Numbered from the stretch's first letter, positions 35,338 to 46,761 are shown. The stretch is DNA of 64,000 nucleotides from Nocardioides sp. Root140 (GCF_001426745.1 NZ_LMFI01000003.1:95837-159836), one strand, 5' to 3'. Notes: a model not told the origin generated them from the sequence alone. A program made the numbers and translations.

Positions 35338-35979
35338 ATGTGGGACTTCGTGAAGGACCGCTGGGACCTCATCCTCTACAACGCGTTGCAGCACGCGAAC
35401 CTCGTCTTCCAGGCCGTGCTGGTCGCGACCGTCGTGGCCATCCTGCTGGCCGTGGTCGTCAACAGGTTCCGGATGCTCGAGTCGGTGGCCAACACGCTGT
35501 CCGCGATCGGATTGACCATCCCGTCCTTCGCGTTGGTGGGCCTGCTCCTCCCGGTGACGAAGATCGGCGCGACGACGGCCTTCATCTGCGTCGCCTTCTA
35601 CGCGATGCTTCCGATCCTGCGCAACGCGGTGGTCGGGTTCAGCCAGGTCGACGCCACCCTGCTCGAGTCGGCCAAGGGCATGGGCATGACCGAGGTCGGC
35701 ATCCTGATGCGGGTGCGACTGCCGCTGGCCTGGCCGGTGATCCACGCCGGTGTCCGCACCTCGGTGCAGATGTCGATGGGGATCGCCGCCATCGCGGCCT
35801 ATGTGCTCGGCCCCGGACTCGGGGGCTACATCTTCACCGGCCTCTCGCAGGCCGGGAACGAGAACGCCGTCCGCTACGCCTTGGTCGGCACGGTCGGCAT
35901 CGTGATCGTCGCCCTCATCGCCGACCTGCTGATGCTCCTGCTCGGACGCATCACCATCTCGAAGGGAATCCGCGCATGA
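35338..35979 (+). CDS. Betaine/choline ABC importer permease (OpuBB/OpuCB-type)
   Basis: The protein has 213 residues and five or six helices. The EAA loop ESAKGMGMTEVGILMRVRLPLAWPVIHAGVR contacts the ATPase. The first gene of a four-gene operon: its stop overlaps the ATPase start by 4 bp. The 158-bp gap upstream (35180-35337) should carry the operon promoter; a near-consensus is not evident. Import of osmoprotectants is expected. Confidence 0.9.
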   Translation: MWDFVKDRWDLILYNALQHANLVFQAVLVATVVAILLAVVVNRFRMLESVANTLSAIGLTIPSFALVGLLLPVTKIGATTAFICVAFYAMLPILRNAVVGFSQVDATLLESAKGMGMTEVGILMRVRLPLAWPVIHAGVRTSVQMSMGIAAIAAYVLGPGLGGYIFTGLSQAGNENAVRYALVGTVGIVIVALIADLLMLLLGRITISKGIRA

Positions 35980-37208
35980 CCCAGACCGGCGCCGCCGACA
36001 ACGAGCGGGCGATCAGTGGAGCGGAACTCCGCCTCGAGGGCGTGATGAAGCGCTACCCTGGCCAGAAGGTTCCGGCCGTCGAGTCGCTCTCGCTGACCGT
36101 TCCGGCCGGAGAGATCGTCACGTTCGTCGGGCCCTCGGGCTGTGGCAAGACCACGTCCCTGAAGATGATCAACCGGCTGATCGAGCCGACCGCCGGCACG
36201 ATCCTCATCGACGGCCAGGACATCAAGGCGGACAGCGCGACCAGCCTGCGCCGCAAGATCGGCTACGTCATCCAGGGCGGCAGTCTCTTCCCGCACATGA
36301 CGGTGGCCACCAACGTCGGCGTCGTCCCGAAGATGCTCGGCTGGGACTCCGCCAGGATCAGTGCCCGGGTCGACGAGCTGCTCGACCTGGTCGGCCTCGA
36401 CCCCGATCGCTACCGCGACCGCTATCCCCGCGAGCTCTCGGGTGGCCAGCAGCAGCGCGTGGGCGTCGCCCGGGGCCTGGCCGCGGACCCGCCGGTGATC
36501 CTGATGGACGAGCCGTTCGGTGCGGTCGACCCGATCACCCGCCAGCGGCTCCAGGACGAGCTGATCAGCATCCAGCGCGAGCTCGGCAAGACCATCGTCT
36601 GTGTCACCCACGACATCGACGAGGCGATCAAGCTGGGCGACCGCATCCTGATCCTCCAGGAGGGCGCGCACATCGCGCAGTACGACACCCCCGAGAACAT
36701 CCTCGCCGCTCCCGCCAACGACTTCGTGGCCGACTTCGTCGGCGCCGGCTCGACCCTCAAGCAGCTCTCGCTGACCCGGGTCAGGGCCCTCGACCTGAAC
36801 CAGCCGACCATCGCGCGGGTGGGCGAGGACACCCGGCCCGTGGTGCAGAAGGCCGAGGCGGCGGGGGACGAGACCGTGGTCGTGCTCGACGACCGGGAGC
36901 GCCCGGTCGCGTGGCCCTGGCTGAGGCAGATGCGCCACAACCCGACGGTGCGCGGCGAACCCCGCGAGAACCTGCTGACCATCGACCACGCGGCCACCCT
37001 CAACGACGCGCTCGACACGATGCTCACCTCGACGCACTCGAAGGTGATCGTCACCGGCGACCGTGACCGCTACCTCGGCGTCCTCGACTTCGAGACGGTC
37101 ACCGACCACATGCGCCAGGCCGAACGGGAGGCGGCGGAGCATGTCGAGCTGGCCCAGCAGGATCAGGCACAAACAGTGACGGAGCAGCAGGAAGGCAGCC
37201 ATGGCTGA
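35976..37208 (+). CDS. Betaine/choline ABC importer ATPase with CBS domains
   Basis: The protein has 410 residues. Walker A GPSGCGKT (52-59), signature LSGGQQQRVGVARGL, Walker B VILMDEPFGAVD and the H-loop THD are present. The C-terminal about 150 residues hold a CBS-domain pair (VVVLDDRERPVAWPWL, LDTMLTSTHSKVIVTGDRDRYLGVLDFETV), as in OpuA/OpuCA where CBS modules sense ionic strength or c-di-AMP. It overlaps the second permease gene by 8 bp. Confidence 0.95.
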   Translation: MTQTGAADNERAISGAELRLEGVMKRYPGQKVPAVESLSLTVPAGEIVTFVGPSGCGKTTSLKMINRLIEPTAGTILIDGQDIKADSATSLRRKIGYVIQGGSLFPHMTVATNVGVVPKMLGWDSARISARVDELLDLVGLDPDRYRDRYPRELSGGQQQRVGVARGLAADPPVILMDEPFGAVDPITRQRLQDELISIQRELGKTIVCVTHDIDEAIKLGDRILILQEGAHIAQYDTPENILAAPANDFVADFVGAGSTLKQLSLTRVRALDLNQPTIARVGEDTRPVVQKAEAAGDETVVVLDDRERPVAWPWLRQMRHNPTVRGEPRENLLTIDHAATLNDALDTMLTSTHSKVIVTGDRDRYLGVLDFETVTDHMRQAEREAAEHVELAQQDQAQTVTEQQEGSHG

Positions 37209-38115
37209 GCCCAGCCCTGCCGTTCTCGACGAGCCGGTCCCCGAGGGCCACGAGCCGACCGGCAAGCGTGGCGCGCGGGTGATCACCCGCGAGATGGTCA
37301 TCATGCTGACCTTTCCGCCGATCCTGGTGGCCGCGGTCTTCGGTGGCTTCGTGTGGTGGCGCCAGACCGCCGAGCTCGACGTGGTCGAGGCGAACCAGCT
37401 GCGCTGGAGCCTGCTGTTCGACAGCCACTTCCACGAGGTGTTCCCGAGCTGGAACCCGGCCGACTGGCACGCCCCCTTCCCGGGCTGGAACCCGGCCAGC
37501 TGGTACGACGGCCCGTTGCTGCAGGGGTTGATCTGGGAGCACGTCCTGCTCACCGTCGTCTCCGCGATCATCGTCGTGGCGATCGCCGTACCGCTGGGCA
37601 TCATGCTGACCCGCGGTGGCCTCCGGGTCCTGGCGCCGGTCGTCGTCGGCATCGCCAACGCCGGCCAGGCGGCACCCTCCGTGGGACTGATCGTGCTGCT
37701 CTTCCTCTGGCTCGACGGTGGCTTCTGGACGGCGATCTTCGCGCTCAGCCTCTACGGGATCCTGCCGGTGCTGCGCAACACCATCGTCGGCATCCAGGGG
37801 GTCGACCCCACGCTTGTCGAGGCCGGTCGCGGCATCGGCATGACCGGCGTGATGACGCTGTTCAAGATCGAGCTGCCACTGTCGGTCCCGGTGATCATGG
37901 CCGGCGTACGCACGTCGCTGGTGCTGATCGCCGGCACCGCGTCGCTGGCCTGCTTCATCGACGCGGGCGGCCTGGGCGAGATCCTGCAGACGGGCATCTC
38001 CCTGTTCAAGTTCTCACTGATGGTGACCGGCGCCGTCCTGATCGCGCTGCTGGCCCTGCTGATCGAGTGGCTGGGCCGCGTCCTGGAGCTGCTCACCCGA
38101 CCGAAGGGGATCTGA
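37201..38115 (+). CDS. Betaine/choline ABC importer permease 2 (OpuCD-type) with N-terminal extension
   Basis: The protein has 304 residues. A standard permease core (EAGRGIGMTGVMTLFKIELPLSVPVIMAGVR EAA loop) is preceded by about 110 extra residues. These include one helix (about 33-52) and a presumably extracytoplasmic loop with two repeats, FPSWNPADW (81-89) and FPGWNPASW (93-101). The repeat might contact the binding lipoprotein or cell envelope. Apart from that it is a normal OpuBB/OpuCD homolog. Confidence 0.9.
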   Translation: MAEPSPAVLDEPVPEGHEPTGKRGARVITREMVIMLTFPPILVAAVFGGFVWWRQTAELDVVEANQLRWSLLFDSHFHEVFPSWNPADWHAPFPGWNPASWYDGPLLQGLIWEHVLLTVVSAIIVVAIAVPLGIMLTRGGLRVLAPVVVGIANAGQAAPSVGLIVLLFLWLDGGFWTAIFALSLYGILPVLRNTIVGIQGVDPTLVEAGRGIGMTGVMTLFKIELPLSVPVIMAGVRTSLVLIAGTASLACFIDAGGLGEILQTGISLFKFSLMVTGAVLIALLALLIEWLGRVLELLTRPKGI

Positions 38116-38116
38116 C

Positions 38117-39118
38117 ATGTACGACGCGCTGCGCCGTCGCCGTTCCCTGCTCGCCCTGGTCAGCACCATCTCGGCGATGTCCCTGTTGCTGAGCAGCTGC
38201 TTCCTGGGCACGGCGGCCGGCCCTATTCGCAAGGGCGATCTGGCCGGCCCGGTGGCCGACGTGAAGCCCCTCGACGGGCTGGACATCTCGATCGGGTCCA
38301 AGAACTTCAGCGAGAACATCATCCTCGGCAAGATGGCAGTCACCCTGCTGGCCTCGGCCGGCGCCGACGTGACCGACCTGACCAACATCCCCGGCAGCGC
38401 CGCCGCCCGGCAGGCGCAGCTCGAGGGCCAGATCGACGCGATGTGGGAGTACACCGGCACCGGCTGGATCACCTACCTCGGTCACACCAAGCCGATCCCC
38501 GACGAGCAGAAGCAGTACGTCGCGGTCCGCGACGAGGACCTGAAGACGAACGACCTGGTCTGGCTGCCCCCGGCGCCGATGAACAACACCTACGGCTTCG
38601 CGATCACCCAGGCGGTCAGCAAGCGGTTCGGCATCACCAAGCTCTCCGAGATCAAGGACGTCCCGGTCAAGGACCGCACGTTCTGCGTGGAGTCGGAGTT
38701 CACCAACCGGCCCGACGGGCTGCCGGGAATGCTCAAGACGTACGGCATCCCGCAGGGCCAGGCCAACGGGGTTCCCGAGAAGAACCTCAAGACCTACCAG
38801 ACCGGCGCGGTCTACAGCGCGACCGCGAAGGGCGAGTGCAACTTCGGTGAGGTGTTCACCACCGACGGCCGCATCGTGGCGCTCGACCTGACGGTGCTCA
38901 AGGACGACAAGGAGTACTTCCCGAAGTACAACGTCTCCCTGGTGGTCGACGACGACCTGCTCAAGGAGTACCCGCAGATCGAGAAGCTGTTCGCCCCGAT
39001 CACCGAGAAGCTCACCAACGAGGTCCTGCTCAAGCTCAACGCGAAGGTCGACGTCGACGGACAGGAGCCGGTCGACGTGGCCTACGACTGGCTCAAGGAC
39101 GAGGGCTTCATCAAGTGA
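38117..39118 (+). CDS. Glycine betaine/choline-binding lipoprotein (OpuBC/ProX-type)
   Basis: The protein has 333 residues. The lipobox LLSSC (near residue 28) gives a lipid-anchored extracytoplasmic protein. ISIGSKNFSENIILGKM is the family's opening motif, and MWEYTGTGWITYLG is typical of QAT-type binders. It starts 1 base after the permease stop. It captures betaine or choline for the importer. Confidence 0.95.
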   Translation: MYDALRRRRSLLALVSTISAMSLLLSSCFLGTAAGPIRKGDLAGPVADVKPLDGLDISIGSKNFSENIILGKMAVTLLASAGADVTDLTNIPGSAAARQAQLEGQIDAMWEYTGTGWITYLGHTKPIPDEQKQYVAVRDEDLKTNDLVWLPPAPMNNTYGFAITQAVSKRFGITKLSEIKDVPVKDRTFCVESEFTNRPDGLPGMLKTYGIPQGQANGVPEKNLKTYQTGAVYSATAKGECNFGEVFTTDGRIVALDLTVLKDDKEYFPKYNVSLVVDDDLLKEYPQIEKLFAPITEKLTNEVLLKLNAKVDVDGQEPVDVAYDWLKDEGFIK

Positions 39119-39188
39119 CCAGCCCGGCCCGCCAGCTGGTGATCGCCCCGGGGTCCTGGGCCGCCCGAGCGTGGCTAGACTCGCGAGC

Positions 39189-39530
39189 ATGAGCACAGAC
39201 TGGCGATCCGACACGGTCGAGAAGGTGCGGTCACTCATCGTGACGGCGGAGCCCGACGTCGAGGAGGAGGCCAAGTGGCGCAAGGCCTCCAACCCCGACG
39301 GCGTCCCCACGTTCTCGTCGTCCGGACTGATCTGCACGGTCGAGACCTACAAGGACAAGGTGAAGCTGACCTTCGCCAAGGGCGCCGCTCTCGACGACCC
39401 GACCGGGCTGTTCAACGCCAGCCTCGACGCCGGCACCCGGCGTGCGATCGACCTCCGCGAGGGTGACCAGCTCGACGAGGACGCGTTCGCCGAGCTGGTC
39501 CGCGAAGCCGTTGCACTGAACAGGTCCTGA
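39189..39530 (+). CDS. DUF1801 domain protein
   Basis: The protein has 113 residues. EEAKWRKASNPDGVPTFSSSGLICTVETYKDKVKLTFAKGAAL matches the DUF1801 (YdhG-like) fold, which has no assigned function. A longer start at 39171 is possible, but MSTDWRSDTVEKV fits. A second, unrelated DUF1801-like gene lies at 42706-43152. Confidence 0.75.
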   Translation: MSTDWRSDTVEKVRSLIVTAEPDVEEEAKWRKASNPDGVPTFSSSGLICTVETYKDKVKLTFAKGAALDDPTGLFNASLDAGTRRAIDLREGDQLDEDAFAELVREAVALNRS

Positions 39531-39544
39531 AGGGCGGAGACGAC

Positions 39545-41821
<2,277 letters not shown>

Positions 41822-41823
41822 CG

Positions 41824-42648
41824 ATGGGCCGCGTCACCGCCCGCCGCAAGGTGCTGCGCGTCCGTGACGGCGTGGCCGACCACCGCGTCGACACCATCGC
41901 CGCGGAGGAGCCGATGGAGCTCCGGGTCAACGGCCGCACGCTCACCGTCACGATGCGCACGCCCGGTGACGACTTCGACCTGGCCGTGGGGTTCCTGGTC
42001 AGCGAGGGCGTGGTCCACGCGTCGTCCGACGTGACGTCCGTGCGCTACTGCGCGGGTGCCACGGCCGACGGCACCAACACCTACAACGTGGTCGACGTGC
42101 AGCTCGCGTCCGGCGTACCAGCCCCCGACCCGTCGCTGGAGCGCACCTTCCACACCACCTCGTCCTGTGGGCTGTGCGGCAAGGCCAGCCTCGAGTCGGT
42201 GCGCACGACGGCCACCTGGTCGGTCTCCGACGACCCGCTGCGCGTCGGACCCGAGCTTCTGGCGACGCTGCCCGAGGCCCTGCGCGAGGCCCAACGGGTC
42301 TTCGAGCGCACCGGCGGGCTGCACGCCGCCGGGCTCTTCTCCGCGGCTGGTGAGCTCCGGTGCGTGCGCGAGGACGTCGGCCGGCACAACGCCGTCGACA
42401 AGGTGGTCGGCGATGCCCTGCGCTCCGACACGCTCCCGTTGCGCGAGAGCATCCTGATGGTCAGCAGCCGTGCGTCGTTCGAGCTGGTCCAGAAGGCGGT
42501 GATGGCCGGAATCCCCATGCTGGCCGCGGTGTCCGCGCCCTCGTCGCTCGCTGTCGAGCTCGCCGAGGAGAGCGGCCTGACCCTGGTCGGGTTCCTGCGC
42601 GGCGCATCGATGAACGTGTACGCCGGCGCCGGCCGCATCGACGTCTAG
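41824..42648 (+). CDS. fdhD: Formate dehydrogenase accessory sulfurtransferase FdhD
   Basis: The protein has 274 residues. The CGLCGK motif (SSCGLCGKAS near 120) holds the sulfur-transfer cysteines, and EDVGRHNAVDKVVG is the second family signature. FdhD adds the terminal sulfur to the molybdenum cofactor of FdhF-type enzymes, which explains the gene order. It starts 2 bp after the upstream stop, so co-transcription is near certain. Confidence 0.95.
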   Translation: MGRVTARRKVLRVRDGVADHRVDTIAAEEPMELRVNGRTLTVTMRTPGDDFDLAVGFLVSEGVVHASSDVTSVRYCAGATADGTNTYNVVDVQLASGVPAPDPSLERTFHTTSSCGLCGKASLESVRTTATWSVSDDPLRVGPELLATLPEALREAQRVFERTGGLHAAGLFSAAGELRCVREDVGRHNAVDKVVGDALRSDTLPLRESILMVSSRASFELVQKAVMAGIPMLAAVSAPSSLAVELAEESGLTLVGFLRGASMNVYAGAGRIDV

Positions 42649-42709
42649 GAGACTGCTGAACAAATCATGGCCGGCGGCGCGCCGCCCGAATTGTTCAGCA
42701 TCCTCCTAG
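42645..42709. terminator. Extended palindrome spanning two convergent stop codons
   Basis: CTAGGAG (42645) mirrors CTCCTAG (42703), GCTGAACAA (42655-42663) mirrors TTGTTCAGC (42691-42699), and a GGCGGC-GC-GCCGCC core is at 42673-42686. The TAG stops of fdhD (42646-42648) and of the opposite gene (42706-42708) occupy symmetric positions. It probably terminates transcription from both sides. Confidence 0.7.
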
Positions 42710-43152
42710 CCCGCGGCCTTCTTCACCAGTTCGGTGAGCGCCTTCTCAATGGTGGCGTTCGTCGTGGTGACCGCGAAGCAGGTCGGCCACATGTCGCCGT
42801 CGTCGAGGGCGGCGTGCTCGTTGAACCCGACCTCGGAGTAGCGCACGTCGAACTTCGAGGCGTTCTTGAAGAACAGGATGATCTTGCCGTCGCGGTGCCA
42901 GGCGGGCATGCCGTACCAGGTCTTCGCCAGCAGGTCGGGCGCGTTGGCCGTGACGATCTCGTCGAGCTTCGTGGCGATGGCCTGCTCGTCGGCGGTCATC
43001 GCGGCGATCTTCTCCGCCAGGTCCGCGCGGTCGGCCTCCGCCTTCTTGGGGCTGGTGCTGCGCTTCTTGGCCGACTTCAGCTCGGCCGCGCGCTCCTTCA
43101 TCGCGGCGCGCTCTTCCTTGGTGAATCCGTCGTACGACGTGTCGCTGCTCAT
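42706..43152 (-). CDS. DUF1801-like protein with charged N-terminal helix
   Basis: The protein has 148 residues. The first 60 residues are highly charged and helical (FTKEERAAMKERAAELKSAKKRSTSPKKAE), followed by a DUF1801-type core with LAKTWYGMPAWHRDGKIILFFKNASKFDVRYSEVGF. It is probably a soluble cytoplasmic protein of unknown function. GGAAGGACCAGCG precedes the ATG. It lies 80 bp downstream of ald on the same strand. Confidence 0.8.
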   Translation of the reverse strand: MSSDTSYDGFTKEERAAMKERAAELKSAKKRSTSPKKAEADRADLAEKIAAMTADEQAIATKLDEIVTANAPDLLAKTWYGMPAWHRDGKIILFFKNASKFDVRYSEVGFNEHAALDDGDMWPTCFAVTTTNATIEKALTELVKKAAG

Positions 43153-43232
43153 CGCTGGTCCTTCCCTCGTGGTCGGTGTGTCCTCGATCCTAGGAAGGCC
43201 CCGGCCGTGGTGCTTCTCGATTCCTGATCGCT

Positions 43233-44360
43233 TCAGCCGAGGACCTCGTCGGGGCTGACGGCGGCGATGCCGGTGGCCTCGCCGACCGGCTTGTTGGTGA
43301 GCCGGCCGTCGTGGGTGTTGAGGCCGAGGGCAAGTGAGTGGTCGTCGCGGCAGGCCTGGTGCCAGCCCTTGTCGGCCAGGGCGACGGCGTAGGGGAGGGT
43401 GGCGTTGGTCAGGGCGTAGGTGGAGGTGTTCGGCACGGCACCGGGCATGTTGGCCACGCAGTAGAAGGTTGACTGGTGGACCTGGTAGGTGGGGTCCGCG
43501 TGGGTGGTGGCGTGGGTGTCCTCGAAGCAGCCGCCCTGGTCGACGGCGATGTCGACGAGCACCGAGCCGGGCTTCATCCGGGAGACCAGGTCGTTGGAGA
43601 CGAGCTTGGGTGCGGCGGCTCCGGGGATCAGCACGGCCCCGATGACCATGTCGGCCTCCATCACCTGCTGCTCGATGGCGAGCTTGGAGGAGGCGAGGCC
43701 GTGGACGCGGTTGTTGTAGCGCCAGAACGACATCCGCAGCTTGTCGAGGTCGGTGTCGAGGAGGGTGACGTCGGCGCCCATGCCGAGGGCGATGTTGGCG
43801 GCGTTCTGTCCGGAGACGCCGGCGCCGATGATGACGACCTTGGCGTTGGCGACGCCGCCGACGCCGCCCATGAGGACGCCGCGCCCGCCCTGGGCCTTGA
43901 GCAGTGAGTGTGCGCCGACCTGGGGTGCGAGGCAGCCGGCGACCTCGGACATCGGGTAGAGCAGGGGCAGCCCGCCGCTGGGTAGTTGGACGGTCTCGTA
44001 GGCGATTGCGGTGACCTTGCGGGCGAGCAGCTCGTCGGTGAGGGGCTTGTCGGCGGCGAGGTGCAGGTAGGTGAAGAGCAGCTGGCCCTCCCGCATGCGG
44101 TGGTACTCCTCGGCGACGGGCTCCTTGACCTTGAGCACCAGGTCGACGCCGCCGTCGGTGCCCCACGCCTCCTCGGCTGTTGCGGCGATCGTGGCGCCGG
44201 CGGCGACGTACTGCTCGTCGCTGATCGAGGAACCGACCCCGGCACCCTGCTGGATGACCACGTCGTGCCCGTGCGCGGTGAGCTCGTGCACACCGATCGG
44301 TGTGATCGCGACGCGGTACTCGTGGTTCTTGACTTCGGTGGGGACGCCGATCCTCGTCAT
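43233..44360 (-). CDS. ald: Alanine dehydrogenase
   Basis: The protein has 375 residues, the usual length. MTRIGVPTEVKNHEYRVAITP opens the catalytic domain; LVLKVKEP and YLHLAAD carry the catalytic Lys and His. GAGVSGQNAANIALGMGADVTLLD is the Rossmann NAD motif, and IPGAAAPKLVSNDLVSRMKPGSVLVDIAVDQGG is characteristic. It interconverts L-alanine and pyruvate. GGAGAGG precedes the ATG; longer starts are not supported. Confidence 0.98.
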   Translation of the reverse strand: MTRIGVPTEVKNHEYRVAITPIGVHELTAHGHDVVIQQGAGVGSSISDEQYVAAGATIAATAEEAWGTDGGVDLVLKVKEPVAEEYHRMREGQLLFTYLHLAADKPLTDELLARKVTAIAYETVQLPSGGLPLLYPMSEVAGCLAPQVGAHSLLKAQGGRGVLMGGVGGVANAKVVIIGAGVSGQNAANIALGMGADVTLLDTDLDKLRMSFWRYNNRVHGLASSKLAIEQQVMEADMVIGAVLIPGAAAPKLVSNDLVSRMKPGSVLVDIAVDQGGCFEDTHATTHADPTYQVHQSTFYCVANMPGAVPNTSTYALTNATLPYAVALADKGWHQACRDDHSLALGLNTHDGRLTNKPVGEATGIAAVSPDEVLG

Positions 44361-44503
44361 TGGTCTGCCTCTCCTGCAGTCGTTGCCTCTGCCCACTGTG
44401 CCACCGCCGGCCACACCACACGAGGAATTTGGCGGCCCTCAGGCGGACGACGTATCCAAGGATGGTGATGCATTCGCGGCTTCGTCGAGGCTAACGTCGA
44501 GGC

Positions 44504-46429
44504 ATGACACTTCTCCGTGTCGCGGTGACCGCATTCAGCGCACTGTTCCTCGGGGTGACAAGCCTGTCTTCATCCGGCGCCCCCGGCCCGGGGGTCGAAG
44601 CGGCAGACGAACCCACGGCGAAGTTCACGGTGGCGGGCGACTTCTCGTCCTCGCCTTCCGCCAGAGCCGTCCTCGCTGGAATGGCGGGGGGCGGCAGCGA
44701 CCTCACCCTCGCCCTGGGGGACCTGTCCTACGGCACGACGGGTGCCGAACAGGCGTGGTGCGACGTGGTGACCGCCGGCGTCGGTGCGGGCTACCCGTTC
44801 GAACTCATCGCGGGAAACCACGAGGGCAACGGCCAGAACGGCAACATCAACGACTTCTCCGCCTGTCTGCCGAACCAGCTTCCGGGAGTCATCGGCACCT
44901 ACGGACGGCAGTACTACGTCGATGTCCCCGCGGCGGCACCACTGGTTCGCTACCTCATGATATCGCCGAACATCACGTTCAGCGACGGAACCTGGTCGTA
45001 CGACGCCGGAACGCCGCGGTACGGCTGGACAGAGGCTGCCATCGACGGAGCCCGTTCGGCCGGCATCCCCTGGGTCGTGGTCGGCATGCACAAACCCTGC
45101 CTGTCGGTGGGGGAGTACGCCTGCCAGCCCGGAGCCGACCTGATGAACCTGCTGATCGACAAGAAGGTCGACCTGGTTCTCACCGGTCACGAGCACTACT
45201 ACGCACGCACCGACCAGCTCGCAACAGGTCAGGAGTGCCCCGCCCTCGTGCCCGACAACTATGCGGCGGCCTGCGCTGTCGACGTCGACGCAACGATGGT
45301 GAAGGGTGCGGGCACCGTGTTCGGCACGGTCGGGACGGGCGGCACGCCGCTCCGCGACATCAACACCTCCGATCCGGAGTTCAGCTATTTCGCCGCGACC
45401 TCGGGAGCCAACCGGGACCCGGCCTATGGATACCTCGAACTCACGGTGACCCCCGACCGGCTCGACGGCACCTTTCGCGCGGTCTCGGGTGCGACGTTCA
45501 CCGACGCCTTCGCCATGGTCAGGGGAAACCTGCCGCCCTCGGCCTCGTTCACCACGACGTACGACGGCACGAGCGTCTCCTTCGACGCGGTCGCCTCCAG
45601 TGATCCCGACGGCTCGATCGCGTCGTACCTCTGGGACTTCGGTGACGGTGCCACGGCGTCCGGAGTGACGGCGTCACACACGTACGCCGGTACGGGGGAC
45701 TACCAGGTGCGGTTGACAGTCACCGATGACGCCGGCTCGACAGGTTCGGTGACCAAGGCCGTCACGGTCGTCGACCCGAATGGTGGGCCGGACCCCTTTG
45801 CGACCGACGACTTCGCGCGGAACTCGGTCAACGGGTGGGGCACGGCTCCCCTGGGTGGCAACTGGTCCATCACGGGCGCCGTTGGCAACGCCTCGGTGTC
45901 CGCGGGGAGCGGCTCGATCCGCATGCCGACGCCCGGCTCTGCCCCGGGCGCACAACTGAACGGAGTGTCGAGCACTGACACCGAGCTCCGGGTGACCGTC
46001 GGCCTGGACAAGGCCTCCACCGGCATCGGCACCTCGGTGCGTGTATTGCCCAGACGGCTGGCCAACGGGGACAGCTACTTCGCCGCCGTCCGGTTCGTGC
46101 CGAACGGGACGGTGGTGCTCACGCTGATGCGACTGGTCGGGACGCAGACGAAGCTGGCGACCGTGACCGTTGCCGGTCTCACGCACCAGTTGGGAGACCG
46201 GTTCAACGTCCGCACCCAGGCCACCGGAACCTTCCCGACCACGATTCGGGCGAAGGTGTGGAAGGTCGGCACGCAGGAACCGACGGCCTGGGCCGCGACC
46301 GTGACGGACGCGACGGCCGCGCTGCAGACCCTCGGTGGAATCGGGCTGCGCGGTGAGCTGGCCACCAACGCGACCAATGCCCCGGTCCAAGCCCTGTTCG
46401 ACGATCTGTGGGCGGGCCCGACGTCTTGA
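44504..46429 (+). CDS. Secreted metallophosphoesterase with PKD domain
   Basis: The protein has 641 residues. A signal peptide (VAVTAFSALFLGVTSLSSSGA) is followed by a calcineurin-like phosphoesterase (GDLSY, GNHEG, GMHKP, LTGHEHYYAR; residues 40-330), although the first D-x-H motif reads GDFSS. A PKD module (about 345-425, YLWDFGDGATASGV) and a lamin/concanavalin-like C-terminal domain (430-641) follow. It is likely exported, perhaps for phosphate scavenging. No anchor is visible. Confidence 0.85.
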   Translation: MTLLRVAVTAFSALFLGVTSLSSSGAPGPGVEAADEPTAKFTVAGDFSSSPSARAVLAGMAGGGSDLTLALGDLSYGTTGAEQAWCDVVTAGVGAGYPFELIAGNHEGNGQNGNINDFSACLPNQLPGVIGTYGRQYYVDVPAAAPLVRYLMISPNITFSDGTWSYDAGTPRYGWTEAAIDGARSAGIPWVVVGMHKPCLSVGEYACQPGADLMNLLIDKKVDLVLTGHEHYYARTDQLATGQECPALVPDNYAAACAVDVDATMVKGAGTVFGTVGTGGTPLRDINTSDPEFSYFAATSGANRDPAYGYLELTVTPDRLDGTFRAVSGATFTDAFAMVRGNLPPSASFTTTYDGTSVSFDAVASSDPDGSIASYLWDFGDGATASGVTASHTYAGTGDYQVRLTVTDDAGSTGSVTKAVTVVDPNGGPDPFATDDFARNSVNGWGTAPLGGNWSITGAVGNASVSAGSGSIRMPTPGSAPGAQLNGVSSTDTELRVTVGLDKASTGIGTSVRVLPRRLANGDSYFAAVRFVPNGTVVLTLMRLVGTQTKLATVTVAGLTHQLGDRFNVRTQATGTFPTTIRAKVWKVGTQEPTAWAATVTDATAALQTLGGIGLRGELATNATNAPVQALFDDLWAGPTS

Positions 46430-46451
46430 CCCGCAGCCTGTCGCCCACCCC

Positions 46452-46733
46452 GTACGGCGCATCGTGCTGCTCTCCGGATGCGGCGAGGCCCAGGCCCAGC
46501 GGGCGGAGGATCTCGTCGCCGTGGCCGGGCAGCGGTACGGCGCCGACCGGACCTACGAGCTGATCGGGCCCCGACCGATGACGTTCGCCGAGGCGACCGC
46601 CGACATCGCGACCGCCCTCGGGCGCCCGATCGCCTACGAGCAGGTCACCGCGGAGCAGCTGGTCGCTGACCTCGTCCGTGCCGGGCTGCCGCGCGACGAG
46701 GCCTGCTGCATCGGCGCCGCCCTCCGCGCATGA
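46452..46733 (+). pseudogene. NmrA-like NAD(P)-binding oxidoreductase, remnant
   Basis: The fragment VRRIVLLSGCGEAQAQRAED is followed directly by RYGADRTYELIGPRPMTFAEATADIATALGRPIAYEQVTAE. These match the middle and the C-terminal part of NmrA/SDR-type proteins, but the roughly 100 residues normally between them and the N-terminal Rossmann motif are absent. It has no plausible start of its own, so it is a decayed remnant with an internal deletion. Confidence 0.6.
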
Positions 46734-46743
46734 GGGAGGGCTT

Positions 46744-46761
46744 CTTACGAGGCGCTTACGA
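46744..46761 (+). promoter_or_regulatory. CTTACGA direct repeat, candidate OmpR-type box
   Basis: CTTACGA occurs at 46744-46750 and 46755-46761, an 11-bp period. It lies 50 bp upstream of the MTA-phosphorylase-like gene. The reverse complement (TCGTAAG) occurs at 50117-50123, 46 bp before the GT2 operon. The regulator encoded at 53833 is the natural candidate. Confidence 0.45.
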
